NCBI GenBank assembly: GCA_045639905.1
Contig: JAZUDZ010000044.1
Span: forward strand, 72,659 to 136,658
Source: RGIG426 sp045639905
GTDB lineage: Bacteria > Bacillota > Clostridia > Oscillospirales > Acutalibacteraceae
Length of the DNA stretch: 64,000 nt
Reading direction: 5' to 3'
Under the pieces are notes generated by a model, which was not told where the DNA came from, did no database searches, and saw only the letters and a program-made list of their open reading frames with translations. The position numbers and the translations under genes are program-made. Below, in pieces: positions 32,987 through 41,946 of the stretch. Every line of letters begins with the position of its first letter. The stretch's first letter is position 1.

Positions 32987-34240
32987 TTAGATATTATAAC
33001 ATTCCAAAATAGTTAATCCGAGGACTGCCGCGTCTCCGAAGAACGCGGAACTGATCATAAGGCCATTGGCCCCCGCCTCGGTTTGCTTGTCTTTTCCTCG
33101 CGGTGAAACGGAATCAATGGTGTTACTGCGGAGCAGCAGGAACCCGCCTCCCGAGCGGAACGCCAAATCCCGGAAATTGTCTTCATAGGTAATCCGAAAA
33201 TCTTCTTCGGCTCCCTTGTCCACACCCACAAGCTGACAGCCGGTTGTGGCACCGTAGTTTTGTAAAACCAACCCGATTTGGTTGCCGGAAATCTCGCTTC
33301 CAAGCAGTTTCATATTGCTATAGGAATACACATTGATTTTATCGGAAGCCGTTCGAATCGTCCAGGCCTCTGTGTCTCCCACGGCGGCAATCATATTGTT
33401 ATTCAGATAATCAACGCTGCAAAGCATCACATCGTCCCGCGTATACCGCGAAGGTTCCGCAGCGGACCCGGTGTTATAAACCAGCACCTGTGACTGCATG
33501 ATACCGCCATTGGAGCGGAGACCGATAACGGCCAGTTGATGCCCGTCATCCCGCAGTGCCACATCCGTTGCCAAATCTTCGGCAAGCTGAACACGATAGC
33601 TGTGGCTCTTTTTGCCGGCCTTGTAATACAGGACTTCCGACTGATGACTGTTATCCGACCCGGTTACCACGGCAAAGGATCCGTTTTTCGCCAAATCCGC
33701 CGATACGATATCGTGCTCCGTGGAATACTCCCGAACCTGTCCGGCCACCGTTTGCACCTGCAAGCGGGTACCGCCGATTTCAGCCAGCAAAATATGCTTT
33801 CCGTTTACCTTCAAAAGCGGTGTGGCAAAGCTATGCGTTCTGGTCGTCACGATACCGGCCGACTTGTTGTAGACCGTCAAGGTACGTTCCGACAAAACGA
33901 TGAGTTTATTGTCAATCGGCTCGATTTGCAGAACGTTGTTGCCTTCCAGTTCCGTCGGATATCCGTCACCGTTTTCACCGCCGGTGACCGTAATGACACA
34001 CCAGTTCCAAATATCACCGAGATTGATTGTTCCTTTATAAATCAGGACTAGACCCAAAACAATCAGAATCAGAATGACAAGAATCAACAACCGTTTCATA
34101 CGGGCTTTCTTTTTCCGTTGTTTCCGTTGTTCTTTCACCTGACGCGCCGCCACGGCGACTTCTTCATTCTCATAGCGACCGTCGGCCCCGGCTTTTTTCT
34201 TATGAAACCAGCGCTTTTTTGTTTCTTCTTTTCTGGCCAA
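32987..34240 (-). CDS. DUF5711-like single-pass membrane protein with beta-propeller-like exterior
   Basis: A 417-residue protein with a highly basic cytosolic N-terminus (KKRWFHKKK, EQRKQRKKKARMKR), one transmembrane helix (LLILVILILIVLGLVLIY, about residue 50-68), and an extracytoplasmic domain of repeated strands (DNKLIVLSERTLTVYNKSAG; KNGSFAVVTGSDN; DDGHQLAVIGLRSN) that suggests a beta-propeller. It fits DUF5711, common next to such genes in Clostridia; the function is unknown. I choose the TTG at 34240 because GAGGAGG lies eight bases upstream, overlapping the truA stop region; no ATG in this position has a ribosome site. Confidence 0.72.
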   Translation of the reverse strand: MARKEETKKRWFHKKKAGADGRYENEEVAVAARQVKEQRKQRKKKARMKRLLILVILILIVLGLVLIYKGTINLGDIWNWCVITVTGGENGDGYPTELEGNNVLQIEPIDNKLIVLSERTLTVYNKSAGIVTTRTHSFATPLLKVNGKHILLAEIGGTRLQVQTVAGQVREYSTEHDIVSADLAKNGSFAVVTGSDNSHQSEVLYYKAGKKSHSYRVQLAEDLATDVALRDDGHQLAVIGLRSNGGIMQSQVLVYNTGSAAEPSRYTRDDVMLCSVDYLNNNMIAAVGDTEAWTIRTASDKINVYSYSNMKLLGSEISGNQIGLVLQNYGATTGCQLVGVDKGAEEDFRITYEDNFRDLAFRSGGGFLLLRSNTIDSVSPRGKDKQTEAGANGLMISSAFFGDAAVLGLTILECYNI

Positions 34241-34253
34241 TTCCGTCGCCTCC

Positions 34254-34991
34254 TCAATCGTAAAAAACTTGTTTGAGACACAGCCCTTTCGGCGGAGCCG
34301 TTGTCCCCGCATCCTCGCGATTCCCGGAATGAACGGCTGTCTCCAGCGCGTTTTCCGGAAGACGTCCGGCTGCTATATCCAAAAGTGTTCCCACTAAAAT
34401 CCGCACCATGTTATACAGAAACCCATCGGCTTCCACATAAACCGTAATCACATCACCATTTCGCACAACACCGCAATCCCGTACGGTTCGAACGGTATCC
34501 TCCACATCGGATCCGGCCGAACAAAACGCGCGATAATCATGGGTGCCGCAAAACTGTTTGGCACAGACATTCAGCTTTTTCTCATCCAGCGGAACGTTTA
34601 CATGCAGCGCACAATTCTCGTAAAACGGATTTCGCTGCCGTCCGTTCCAAATGGTATACTCATATCGTTTTCCTTTGGCATCATACCGGGGATGAAAATC
34701 AGCAGAGACCTCTTTGCAGTCGCTGACCGCAATATCCTTCGGCAAGTGAGCATTTAAAGCGAGCGCCATTTTCTCACCCCGCAAAGGAGACTCCGTATCA
34801 AACACACAGCAAAACATATCTGCATGAACCCCCGCATCGGTTCGGCTGCATCCGATTACATCCGAACGAATGCCGGTTAATTTCTCAATGGCATCCTGCA
34901 CGCACTGCTGAACCGTCACACCATTCGGCTGGACCTGCCAGCCGTGGTAGGCGGTTCCGTCATATCGAATTGTCAGCAGCAGTCGTGTCAT
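34254..34991 (-). CDS. truA: tRNA pseudouridine(38-40) synthase
   Basis: Modifies U38, U39 and U40 in the anticodon stem-loop. The protein begins LLLTIRYDGTAYHGWQVQPN, and the catalytic Asp is in the motif GCSRTDAGVHAD. YNMVRILVGTLLDIAAGR is the C-terminal family signature. 245 residues is normal. It follows ecfT by 9 bases, an order conserved in many Firmicutes. Confidence 0.95.
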   Translation of the reverse strand: MTRLLLTIRYDGTAYHGWQVQPNGVTVQQCVQDAIEKLTGIRSDVIGCSRTDAGVHADMFCCVFDTESPLRGEKMALALNAHLPKDIAVSDCKEVSADFHPRYDAKGKRYEYTIWNGRQRNPFYENCALHVNVPLDEKKLNVCAKQFCGTHDYRAFCSAGSDVEDTVRTVRDCGVVRNGDVITVYVEADGFLYNMVRILVGTLLDIAAGRLPENALETAVHSGNREDAGTTAPPKGLCLKQVFYD

Positions 34992-35000
34992 AGGTTCTCC

Positions 35001-35813
35001 TTACAATACGTTCATTCCCAGGAAGTTTGTGGCAATCAAAACCCCCAGGAACACAATCACTACCACAAGCGCCACCACGTCTGACGGACGCATGTGTAAC
35101 TGTTTCATACGGGTTCGTCCGTCCCCACCTTGATAGCAGCGGCATTCCATGGCCGTTGCCAGTTCATAGGCGCGACGGAACGAAGATACGAACAACGGAA
35201 TCAAAATCGGCACAAAGGCTTTTATGCGCTGCATGGCGCTGCCGTTTTCAATATCCGCACCGCGGGCTTTTTGCGCCGCCATGATTTTGTCGGTTTCTTC
35301 AATCAACGTGGGGATAAAGCGCAGAGCAATGGTCATCATCATGGCCAGCTCATGCACATGGACATGAAACACTTTCAGGGGTGAGAACAATCGCTCCATA
35401 CCATCTGTCAAAGCCGTCGGTGTGGTGGTATATGTCATCAGCGAACTTCCCACAATCAAGCACATAATGCGAATGGCAATAAAGATGGAGGTATACACAC
35501 CCACGTCGGTGATTTCAATAAAGTGCCACTTAACCCACAAGGTCCCCTTGTCAATGTAAAACACGTTCAAAAGGGATGTCAGTAAAATCAGCGGGATAAT
35601 CGGTTTTACGCTGCGAAGCACCATACCGACCGGAAGTTTACTGAGCAGCAAACACACGAAGAAGAAGGCAACCGCCAAGAAGAGTCCCAGCCAGTTATGC
35701 GGGATAAACACCGCAATGATATACAGGAAGGTTGCCACCAGTTTCACACGAGGATCCATTCGATGCAAAGCGGATTCTGCCGGAAAATATTGTCCGAACG
35801 TAATATCACGCAT
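35001..35813 (-). CDS. ecfT: ECF transporter transmembrane coupling protein EcfT
   Basis: A 270-residue membrane scaffold that links the two ATPases to exchangeable S components for vitamin and metal uptake. It starts DITFGQYFPAESALHRMDPRVKL, typical of EcfT, and has at least five helices. The two Ala-Arg-Gly-type coupling motifs are seen as KARGADIE and MECRCYQGG. The start at 35813 follows GGAGGTG and overlaps ecfA2 by 8 bases. No S component lies nearby, so this is a shared (group II) module. Confidence 0.93.
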   Translation of the reverse strand: MRDITFGQYFPAESALHRMDPRVKLVATFLYIIAVFIPHNWLGLFLAVAFFFVCLLLSKLPVGMVLRSVKPIIPLILLTSLLNVFYIDKGTLWVKWHFIEITDVGVYTSIFIAIRIMCLIVGSSLMTYTTTPTALTDGMERLFSPLKVFHVHVHELAMMMTIALRFIPTLIEETDKIMAAQKARGADIENGSAMQRIKAFVPILIPLFVSSFRRAYELATAMECRCYQGGDGRTRMKQLHMRPSDVVALVVVIVFLGVLIATNFLGMNVL

Positions 35814-36675
35814 CTGCCCCACCTCCTTTACGGAGAAGCGGAAGCAATGCATCCACTGCCTGATCCACGGTGTAGGCGTTTTGACCTTCGTAAAGGCCTT
35901 TGGCCTTCAATCCTTCAAAAATCTTGGTAACAGCCGGAATGGTAAGTCCCATGGACTGCAGTTCCTCCGCCTTGGAAAACACTTCATAGGTCGGCCCGTA
36001 CATAGCCACATGTCCTTTATCAATCACCAAAACCTTTTTTGCAACTTTGGCGATGTCTTCCATACTGTGAGAGACAAAGAGAACCGTTGAATTCACACGT
36101 TCACGATACTCTTTGATCATTTCGAGAATCTGGTCACGACCTTTCGGATCCAGTCCTGCCGTCGGTTCATCCAGCACCAAAACCTCCGGTTCCATCGCCA
36201 TAACACCGGCAATGGCTGCACGGCGTTTTTCACCGCCTGAAAGCTCAAACGGGGATTTCTCCAGCAGTTCTTCACGAAGAGATACCATTTTGGCAGCCTC
36301 TTGAACGCGGCGCTGTACTTCCTCCTCGGTCAGTTCCATGTTTTTCGGTCCAAAAGCAATATCCTTGGAAACCGTTTCCTCAAACAACTGGTATTCCGGA
36401 TACTGGAAAACCATGCCGACACGGAAGCGAATTTTTCGAATGTCTTTCGGATTTTGCCAAATATCCTCACCGTCCAGCAAAATCTGGCCTGAGGTCGGTT
36501 TCAAAAGCCCGTTTAAATGCTGAACGAACGTGGATTTACCGGAGCCGGTATGGCCAATGATACCGATTAAATCTCCCTGCTCGATTTCCAGAGACACATC
36601 GTCCAGGGCTTTCTTCTCAAAAGATGTTCCTTCCCCGTAAATATGGGTCAGGTTTTTTATTTCCAGAATGTTCAC
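35806..36675 (-). CDS. ecfA2: ECF transporter ATPase EcfA2
   Basis: A 289-residue ABC ATPase. Walker A is IGHTGSGKST, the signature is ELSGGEKRRAAIAG, Walker B is EVLVLDEPTAGLDP, and the switch His is in FVSHSME. The GTG at 36675 overlaps the ecfA1 stop by four bases (GTGA) and has GGAGGTGA at good spacing. The C-terminal extension (FEGLKAKGLY to ALLPLLRK) is typical of EcfA proteins. It pairs with EcfA1 and docks on EcfT. Confidence 0.94.
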   Translation of the reverse strand: MNILEIKNLTHIYGEGTSFEKKALDDVSLEIEQGDLIGIIGHTGSGKSTFVQHLNGLLKPTSGQILLDGEDIWQNPKDIRKIRFRVGMVFQYPEYQLFEETVSKDIAFGPKNMELTEEEVQRRVQEAAKMVSLREELLEKSPFELSGGEKRRAAIAGVMAMEPEVLVLDEPTAGLDPKGRDQILEMIKEYRERVNSTVLFVSHSMEDIAKVAKKVLVIDKGHVAMYGPTYEVFSKAEELQSMGLTIPAVTKIFEGLKAKGLYEGQNAYTVDQAVDALLPLLRKGGGADA

Positions 36676-37520
36676 GGTGTCACCTCCATCAATTTGGAGA
36701 GTGCTTCCACACATTCCTCTGTCGTCAGTATATCAGCCGGAATATCCACACCTTTTTCCCGAAGTCTGGCGCAAATTTCCGTCGGCTGCGGAACGTCCAA
36801 ATCAAGCGCTTTCATTTCCTCCACATGAGAAAACACTTCACGCGGGGTACCGTCCAGCCGAATATGTCCGTCATCCATAATAACGATACGGTTTGCCGTT
36901 GCGGCTTCTTCCATATAGTGCGTAATGAGAATAACCGTCATTCCCATTTCTTCGTTTAAACGATGAATGGTATCCAGCACTTCCGCACGGCCTTTCGGAT
37001 CCAACATGGCCGTTGGCTCATCCAGCACAATACAATCCGGTTTCATTGCCAGAATGCCGGCAATGGCGATTCTCTGCTTTTGACCACCGGATAGCTTATG
37101 CGGAGCAAAATCCCTGTACTCATACATGCCGACCGCTTTCAAAGCTTCATCCACACGCACGCGGATTTCCGCCGGATCGACACCGATGTTTTCGGGACCG
37201 AATGCAACGTCTTCCTCAACCACAGTGGAAACAAGCTGGTTGTCCGGATTTTGCAGAACAAGACCAACCGTACGACGAATATCGTACAGTTTGGATTCAT
37301 CCTGTGTATCCATACCTTCAACAAAGACCCGTCCGCCGGTAGGAAGCTGCAAAGCGTTAAACTGTTTGGCAATGGTGGATTTGCCACTGCCGTTACGGCC
37401 TAAAAGCGCCACAAAGCTGCCTTTTTCAATTGACAGGTTTACGTTACGCAGAATAATCATCGACGGTTCGTCTGCGTAATCGTATTGAAAGCATAAGTTT
37501 TCGGCAACAATCATTTCCAT
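36672..37520 (-). CDS. ecfA1: ECF transporter ATPase EcfA1
   Basis: A 282-residue ABC ATPase. Walker A is GRNGSGKST (residues 41-49), the signature KLSGGQKQRIAIAG, Walker B CIVLDEPTAMLDP, and the switch His is in ILITHYME. The signature with GGQKQR distinguishes it from EcfA2. Only a weak ribosome site (AAAGGA) precedes the ATG. First of the three ECF genes; 19 bases after the methyltransferase gene. Confidence 0.94.
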   Translation of the reverse strand: MEMIVAENLCFQYDYADEPSMIILRNVNLSIEKGSFVALLGRNGSGKSTIAKQFNALQLPTGGRVFVEGMDTQDESKLYDIRRTVGLVLQNPDNQLVSTVVEEDVAFGPENIGVDPAEIRVRVDEALKAVGMYEYRDFAPHKLSGGQKQRIAIAGILAMKPDCIVLDEPTAMLDPKGRAEVLDTIHRLNEEMGMTVILITHYMEEAATANRIVIMDDGHIRLDGTPREVFSHVEEMKALDLDVPQPTEICARLREKGVDIPADILTTEECVEALSKLMEVTP

Positions 37521-37539
37521 CTGTTTTTAAATCCTTTGA

Positions 37540-38394
37540 TTACTTAGTCCAAATAGCGGTGGCGCCGCAAGGCAGCACCATGCCGCTTGCCGTTACCGGC
37601 AAGCCGATTTCCTCGGCCATGAGAGAACCTTCCGGAAGAAGCGTTCCCAAAATATATTGCATCACGGACGGAGACAATCCGGTTGTGTAGGAATTCACAA
37701 CAACAAACAACGGGGTATCCGACAGCAATTTCAGTGTTTCCACGAGGAACGGATAAATCTGTTCTTCCAGTTTCCAAACCTCACCATTCGGGCCTCGCCC
37801 GTAGGACGGCGGATCCATGACGATTCCGTCGTAGGTATTTCCCCTTCTTTGCTCCCGCAGAACAAACTTAAGGCAATCATCCACAAGCCAACGCATCGGA
37901 CGGTCATCCAAATGCGACTGGGCGGCATTTTCTTTGCCCCACAGAACCATTCCTTTGGAAGCATCCACATGGGTTACATGCGCACCGGCTTCCACACAGG
38001 CCAGTGTGGCGGCACCTGTATACCCAAACAGGTTCAACACTTTCACGGGACGGTTTGCGGAACGGATTTTCTCACTCATCCAGTCCCAGTTCACCGCCTG
38101 CTCCGGGAAAATACCGGTGTGTTTAAATCCCATGGGTTTCAAATTAAACACCAGGTTCTTATATTCAATTTGCCACACATCGGGAATTTCTTTGAGCATT
38201 TCCCAATGTCCCCCGCCGGTTTGCGACCGGTGATAACGGGCGTGGGCCGTTTTCCAGGCGGGATGCTTTTTCGGGGTGTTCCACAAGACCTGCGGATCGG
38301 GACGAATCAGGATAATATCTCCCCATCGTTCCAGCCGTTCCCCGCCGGAAGCATCCAGCAACTCATAATCTTTCCAAGAATTAGCTACTCGCAT
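37540..38394 (-). CDS. class I SAM-dependent methyltransferase, RlmI/RlmK-like
   Basis: A 284-residue methyltransferase. The SAM-binding motif I is VLNLFGYTGAATLACVEAGA, motif II follows as VTHVDASKGMV, and the catalytic-type motif IV is GIVMDPPSYGRG, typical of RNA/DNA base methyltransferases. It lacks the PUA domain of RlmI. The probable substrate is 23S rRNA cytosine by family analogy, but this is unproven. It lies between ruvB and ecfA1 with short gaps of 14 and 19 bases. Confidence 0.82.
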   Translation of the reverse strand: MRVANSWKDYELLDASGGERLERWGDIILIRPDPQVLWNTPKKHPAWKTAHARYHRSQTGGGHWEMLKEIPDVWQIEYKNLVFNLKPMGFKHTGIFPEQAVNWDWMSEKIRSANRPVKVLNLFGYTGAATLACVEAGAHVTHVDASKGMVLWGKENAAQSHLDDRPMRWLVDDCLKFVLREQRRGNTYDGIVMDPPSYGRGPNGEVWKLEEQIYPFLVETLKLLSDTPLFVVVNSYTTGLSPSVMQYILGTLLPEGSLMAEEIGLPVTASGMVLPCGATAIWTK

Positions 38395-38408
38395 AGCTTA
38401 CCTCACCA

Positions 38409-39479
38409 TTAAATAAAAGTCTGTTGTCCGGGCTGTCCAAGTCCTAAATGCGCATAGGCCGGAGGAAGCACCTGGCGACCTCTGGGCGTTCTGGTCAAGA
38501 AACCGATTTGCATCAGATACGGCTCATACACGTCTTCAATGGTAATGGCTTCTTCACCGATAATGGCAGCAATGGTATCCAGTCCCACCGGACCACCGTT
38601 GTAATTTTGAATCATGGCCAACAGCATTTTGCGGTCGGTGGAATCCAGTCCGAGTTCATCGATTTCCAAACGGGCCAAAGCTTCCATAGCGACAGCTTCC
38701 GTGATTTCTCCGTTATTCATCACCTGTGCAAAGTCACGCACACGTTTGAGCAATCTGTTGGCAATACGCGGCGTGCCGCGACTGCGACTGGCGATTTCCA
38801 GCGCACCGTCTTTCGTGCAGTTCATGCCGAGAATACGAGCACTGCGTTCCACGATTTGAGAAAGCTCCTCGGGTGTATACATCTCAAGGCGCATAATCAC
38901 ACCAAAACGGTCACGAAGCGGTGCGGACAGTTGTCCGGCTCTTGTGGTGGCACCGATTAAAGTAAATCGGTCCAGCGGCAAATGAATGGACTGCGCTCCG
39001 GCACCTTTTCCGCTCATAATGTCAATGGTGAAATCCTCCATAGCCGGATACAGAATTTCTTCCACCGTTCTCGGCAACCGATGAATTTCATCGATGAAAA
39101 GAACGTCTCCCGGCTCCAGACTTGTCAGCATGGCTGCCAAATCACCGGGACGCTCCAGCGCGGGGCCGGAAGTCACACGGAAGTTTACGCCCATCTCTTT
39201 GGCAATAATCTGAGACAAGGTGGTTTTACCGAGTCCCGGAGGGCCATATAAAAGCACATGGTCCAGAGATTCACCGCGAAGCTTTGCGGCATTGATATAA
39301 ACAGAGAGATTCTCTTTGTTTTTTTCTTGTCCGATATACTCATCCAGTGTTTGCGGACGGAGCGGGTTCTCAAATTCATCCCCCTCATGGTATTCGGCAG
39401 AAACCATTCGGTCTTCCAAATCCATGGTGTTATTTTCCCGTCCGGTAAACAGGCTATCGGCTTCCCAGGAAATATCCAT
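38409..39479 (-). CDS. ruvB: Holliday junction branch migration ATPase RuvB
   Basis: A 356-residue AAA+ motor that drives branch migration with RuvA. Walker A is GPPGLGKTT (79-87), Walker B VLFIDEIHRL, and sensor 1 ATTRAG. The C-terminal winged helix ends LMQIGFLTRTPRGR, a RuvB signature. The ATG at 39479 follows AAGGAG. The N-terminus is some 20 residues longer than in many RuvBs. 14 bases after ruvA. Confidence 0.97.
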   Translation of the reverse strand: MDISWEADSLFTGRENNTMDLEDRMVSAEYHEGDEFENPLRPQTLDEYIGQEKNKENLSVYINAAKLRGESLDHVLLYGPPGLGKTTLSQIIAKEMGVNFRVTSGPALERPGDLAAMLTSLEPGDVLFIDEIHRLPRTVEEILYPAMEDFTIDIMSGKGAGAQSIHLPLDRFTLIGATTRAGQLSAPLRDRFGVIMRLEMYTPEELSQIVERSARILGMNCTKDGALEIASRSRGTPRIANRLLKRVRDFAQVMNNGEITEAVAMEALARLEIDELGLDSTDRKMLLAMIQNYNGGPVGLDTIAAIIGEEAITIEDVYEPYLMQIGFLTRTPRGRQVLPPAYAHLGLGQPGQQTFI

Positions 39480-39493
39480 TTAGTCCGCTCCTT

Positions 39494-40090
39494 TCACTTT
39501 TTACTGTTCAAACTTTTCAGTGCCTCTTTAATAAGGACTTCAACCGGTTTGCTGCTATCCAGCTTTCCAACCGCAGCAGACGCTTCTCCGGCCGTAAAGC
39601 CAAGCATAGTCAGTGCGCTGACAGCAGCTTCTGCATTTCCGGAAACCGAAGCCACGCCCCCCGGCTGCATCGGCATTTCCGATGTAAAGCCTTTCACCTT
39701 GTCCTTGAGTTCCAACACGATGCGCTGAGCGGTTTTTCCGCCAACTCCCTGTGCCTTGGTAAATGCTTTATAATCCCCGGTTGCAGCCGCCAAAGCCACC
39801 TTATCCGGCGTCATTTCCGACAGGATTGCCGTTGCGGCCTTCGGACCGACACCGGAAATGGAAATCAGCTGCTTAAAGCAATCCATTTCGGACTTATCGG
39901 CAAAACCGAACAGCTCAATGGCATCTTCCCGAACATTCATATACGTAAACAGACGAGCCTCTTCTCCGACCGGCGGCATTTCACGGGCGGTATTCATCGT
40001 AATCTGGCAACGAAAACCAACACCACCGCATTCAACAACGGCTGTTTGGGGATCCAAATATATCAGTTTTCCTTTAACCGAATAAATCAT
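39494..40090 (-). CDS. ruvA: Holliday junction DNA helicase RuvA
   Basis: A 198-residue tetrameric junction-binding protein that recruits RuvB. It starts MIYSVKGKLIYLD, with helix-hairpin-helix segments ISISGVGPKAATAIL and KAQGVGGKTAQRIVLELKDK, and a small C-terminal RuvB-binding domain (ALTMLGFTAGEASAAV). The start at 40090 follows GGAGGAG and overlaps ruvC by four bases (ATGA). Confidence 0.96.
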   Translation of the reverse strand: MIYSVKGKLIYLDPQTAVVECGGVGFRCQITMNTAREMPPVGEEARLFTYMNVREDAIELFGFADKSEMDCFKQLISISGVGPKAATAILSEMTPDKVALAAATGDYKAFTKAQGVGGKTAQRIVLELKDKVKGFTSEMPMQPGGVASVSGNAEAAVSALTMLGFTAGEASAAVGKLDSSKPVEVLIKEALKSLNSKK

Positions 40091-40611
40091 GTTTCCGGCT
40101 CCTCCTTTTTTAGTTTCTCCTGAATCCGGGACTGGAGTCCTCCACCGCCGGACTGTGCGTGACAAATGGCAATGGCCAGTGCATCGGCCGTGTCGTCGGG
40201 CTTCGGAACTTCCTCAAGTCCCAAACGTCTTCTGGTCATTTCCATCACCTGCGGTTTTTCCGCCTGTCCAAATCCGGTCACGGCACTCTTAACCTGCAAC
40301 GGCGTGTATTCAAACAACGGAACAGTATGCTCATACAGGGAAAGCAGAACAATTCCTCTGGCTTCCGCCACATCAATGGCCGTTTTTTGATTGTTTTGAA
40401 AATACAATTTTTCAACGGCGGCCGCCTGAGGGTGATATCGCTCGATGATTTGATTGAGATCATCGTAAATGGTCTTCAGTCGCTTTGAAAAATCAGTATG
40501 TGCGGGTGTCTGAATCGACCCAAATGCAAGAGGTTTTACCTTGCCACGTTCAAACAGAATTACACCCCAGCCGACGATGGCATACCCGGGGTCAATTCCC
40601 AAAATGACCAT
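40087..40611 (-). CDS. ruvC: Holliday junction resolvase RuvC
   Basis: A 174-residue endonuclease that resolves Holliday junctions after RuvAB migration. Acidic catalytic residues are visible in ILGIDPGYAIVGWG, AAVEKLYFQNN and DDTADALAIAICHAQ. GAGGAGGG precedes the ATG. It is the first gene of a 15-gene run extending to the zinc-ribbon gene. Confidence 0.96.
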   Translation of the reverse strand: MVILGIDPGYAIVGWGVILFERGKVKPLAFGSIQTPAHTDFSKRLKTIYDDLNQIIERYHPQAAAVEKLYFQNNQKTAIDVAEARGIVLLSLYEHTVPLFEYTPLQVKSAVTGFGQAEKPQVMEMTRRRLGLEEVPKPDDTADALAIAICHAQSGGGGLQSRIQEKLKKEEPET

Positions 40612-40651
40612 GACAAACCCTCCTCTTTTTGCATATACTTATACAGATATC

Positions 40652-40680
40652 ATTATAGCACAGGAACCTTACTATATCAA
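40652..40680 (-). promoter_or_regulatory. promoter in front of ruvC
   Basis: Minus strand: TTGATA, 17-base spacer, TATAAT. It is the only clear promoter found ahead of the 15-gene run. No LexA-like box was recognised near it. Confidence 0.75.
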
Positions 40681-40714
40681 CGAATTTTTGGCACACTTTA
40701 TGCGCATTTAATTC

Positions 40715-40754
40715 AAAAAAAACAGCCACGTTTCTAATGAAACATGGCTGTTTT
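40715..40754 (-). terminator. terminator after the YerB-like gene
   Basis: Minus strand: stem AACAGCCATGTTTC paired to GAAACGTGGCTGTT with one mismatch, followed by TTTTTTTT. It ends the YerB-like transcript 12 bases after its stop. Confidence 0.9.
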
Positions 40755-40765
40755 CAAGCATCGTT

Positions 40766-41815
40766 TTAGGACAAAACCATATCGCTTTCATAAGCGGAAT
40801 TCACAACACAAATATAACTCTTTCCTACCGATACGGTAAGCGGTGTTGTCCCATCTTTTTCAAAGAATTTCACACCGGAATCGGAACTGCAGGAATACGA
40901 AATCTCCCGGCTGGTTCCACCGGAGGCGAGAATGCCGTGCCCACTGCTCAAATCAAAGTCACAGGTAGTGGAATTCTCCATGGATTTACGGGCAAAAAGA
41001 ACGATTACATTCGTAATTTTCAAAGAATCACCGGAAGCGGTAACATGTTCTCTCCCGTTTTCTTCGTCATAATTGAATTTAGTATACAGTTTGGTATCTG
41101 CATTGTACTCAAACACGTCTTCCTGGTAATAGCTGAACGTAACATCCACCTTATTCCCCAGCCCATCGCCGGCCTTTTCGCCGAAAGTGAACGGAGAAGA
41201 AACACTGCTTTCACTGCTGTAATCATAACTGGTAAAAGCTTTCTGTACTTCTTCCTTACCAGTCATCATACTGTATTCCGTTCCCTTGCTGTTTCGGAGT
41301 GCCGAGTCGCGCCAGAATGTCGTGCTGTCAACGCAGCCGTCCAGATCGTCCAGTCCAACTGATTTAATTTTTGCTTTACCGGTTGTACTACCGCCGGCAT
41401 GACAATATACCAGGTCTAAATAATCAGCCATCTTAACGGAAGGCGTTCTGGCAGAACGAATCGGGCCGATTTTATCCGGCAAACGGTTAACGTTGGCAAA
41501 CACTGTTAGGAATCGAGTAATGCCGCCTTCTGTCTCAATTTCGATATACATATCGGCTTTCTCAATTCCCACCTGCGGACGGGATTTCCAGTTGTTACCG
41601 ACCACAACGCCAACCGGTCTGGTCGGATCTCCTTCCGCGATATCATTCTCACCGGTAAAAATGTTTACCGGAAGAACTTTTGCTTCTGTTGTGGAAGCAG
41701 TCGTACGCTTTGTCGGTGTTATCTGCGTTATAATACTTCCCTCCGTATCTTTGGAACATCCGGAGAACACAAACAACATAATCAAGGCAATGCAAAATGC
41801 CAACAATCTTTTCAT
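40766..41815 (-). CDS. YerB-like DUF3048 lipoprotein
   Basis: A 349-residue exported lipoprotein; the lipobox is LFVFSGC near residue 20. The DUF3048 domain is recognised from RPVGVVVGNNWKSRPQVGIEKADM and EGGITRFLTVFAN, followed by GPIRSARTPSVKMADYLDLVYCHAGGS in segments. A C-terminal DUF3048_C part contains the variable half. YerB of Bacillus is a putative lipoprotein of unknown role. It is a single-gene transcript with its own promoter and terminator. Confidence 0.88.
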   Translation of the reverse strand: MKRLLAFCIALIMLFVFSGCSKDTEGSIITQITPTKRTTASTTEAKVLPVNIFTGENDIAEGDPTRPVGVVVGNNWKSRPQVGIEKADMYIEIETEGGITRFLTVFANVNRLPDKIGPIRSARTPSVKMADYLDLVYCHAGGSTTGKAKIKSVGLDDLDGCVDSTTFWRDSALRNSKGTEYSMMTGKEEVQKAFTSYDYSSESSVSSPFTFGEKAGDGLGNKVDVTFSYYQEDVFEYNADTKLYTKFNYDEENGREHVTASGDSLKITNVIVLFARKSMENSTTCDFDLSSGHGILASGGTSREISYSCSSDSGVKFFEKDGTTPLTVSVGKSYICVVNSAYESDMVLS

Positions 41816-41850
41816 TAAAAAAGCCCCTCACATTCGGATTTTACGGTATT

Positions 41851-41879
41851 ATTTTACTCCGTTTTCCCTTGTGTTTCAA
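41851..41879 (-). promoter_or_regulatory. promoter of the YerB-like gene
   Basis: Minus strand: TTGAAA, 17-base spacer, TAAAAT, about 30 bases before the ATG. The tuf terminator lies just upstream. Confidence 0.65.
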
Positions 41880-41889
41880 CAAAAAATGA

Positions 41890-41927
41890 AAGAAAAATCC
41901 GGAAAGCAACAAGTTGCTTTCCGGATT
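41890..41927 (-). terminator. terminator after tuf
   Basis: Minus strand: perfect stem AAATCCGGAAAGCAA paired with TTGCTTTCCGGATTT with a minimal loop, followed by TTTC. It ends the str operon. Confidence 0.92.
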
Positions 41928-41946
41928 TGAAATCCTAACTGTTTAA

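Noticed and set aside
35001..37520. Dedicated vitamin transporter with its own S component
   Set aside because: No S-component-like gene lies near the ECF module; the layout matches a shared energising module.
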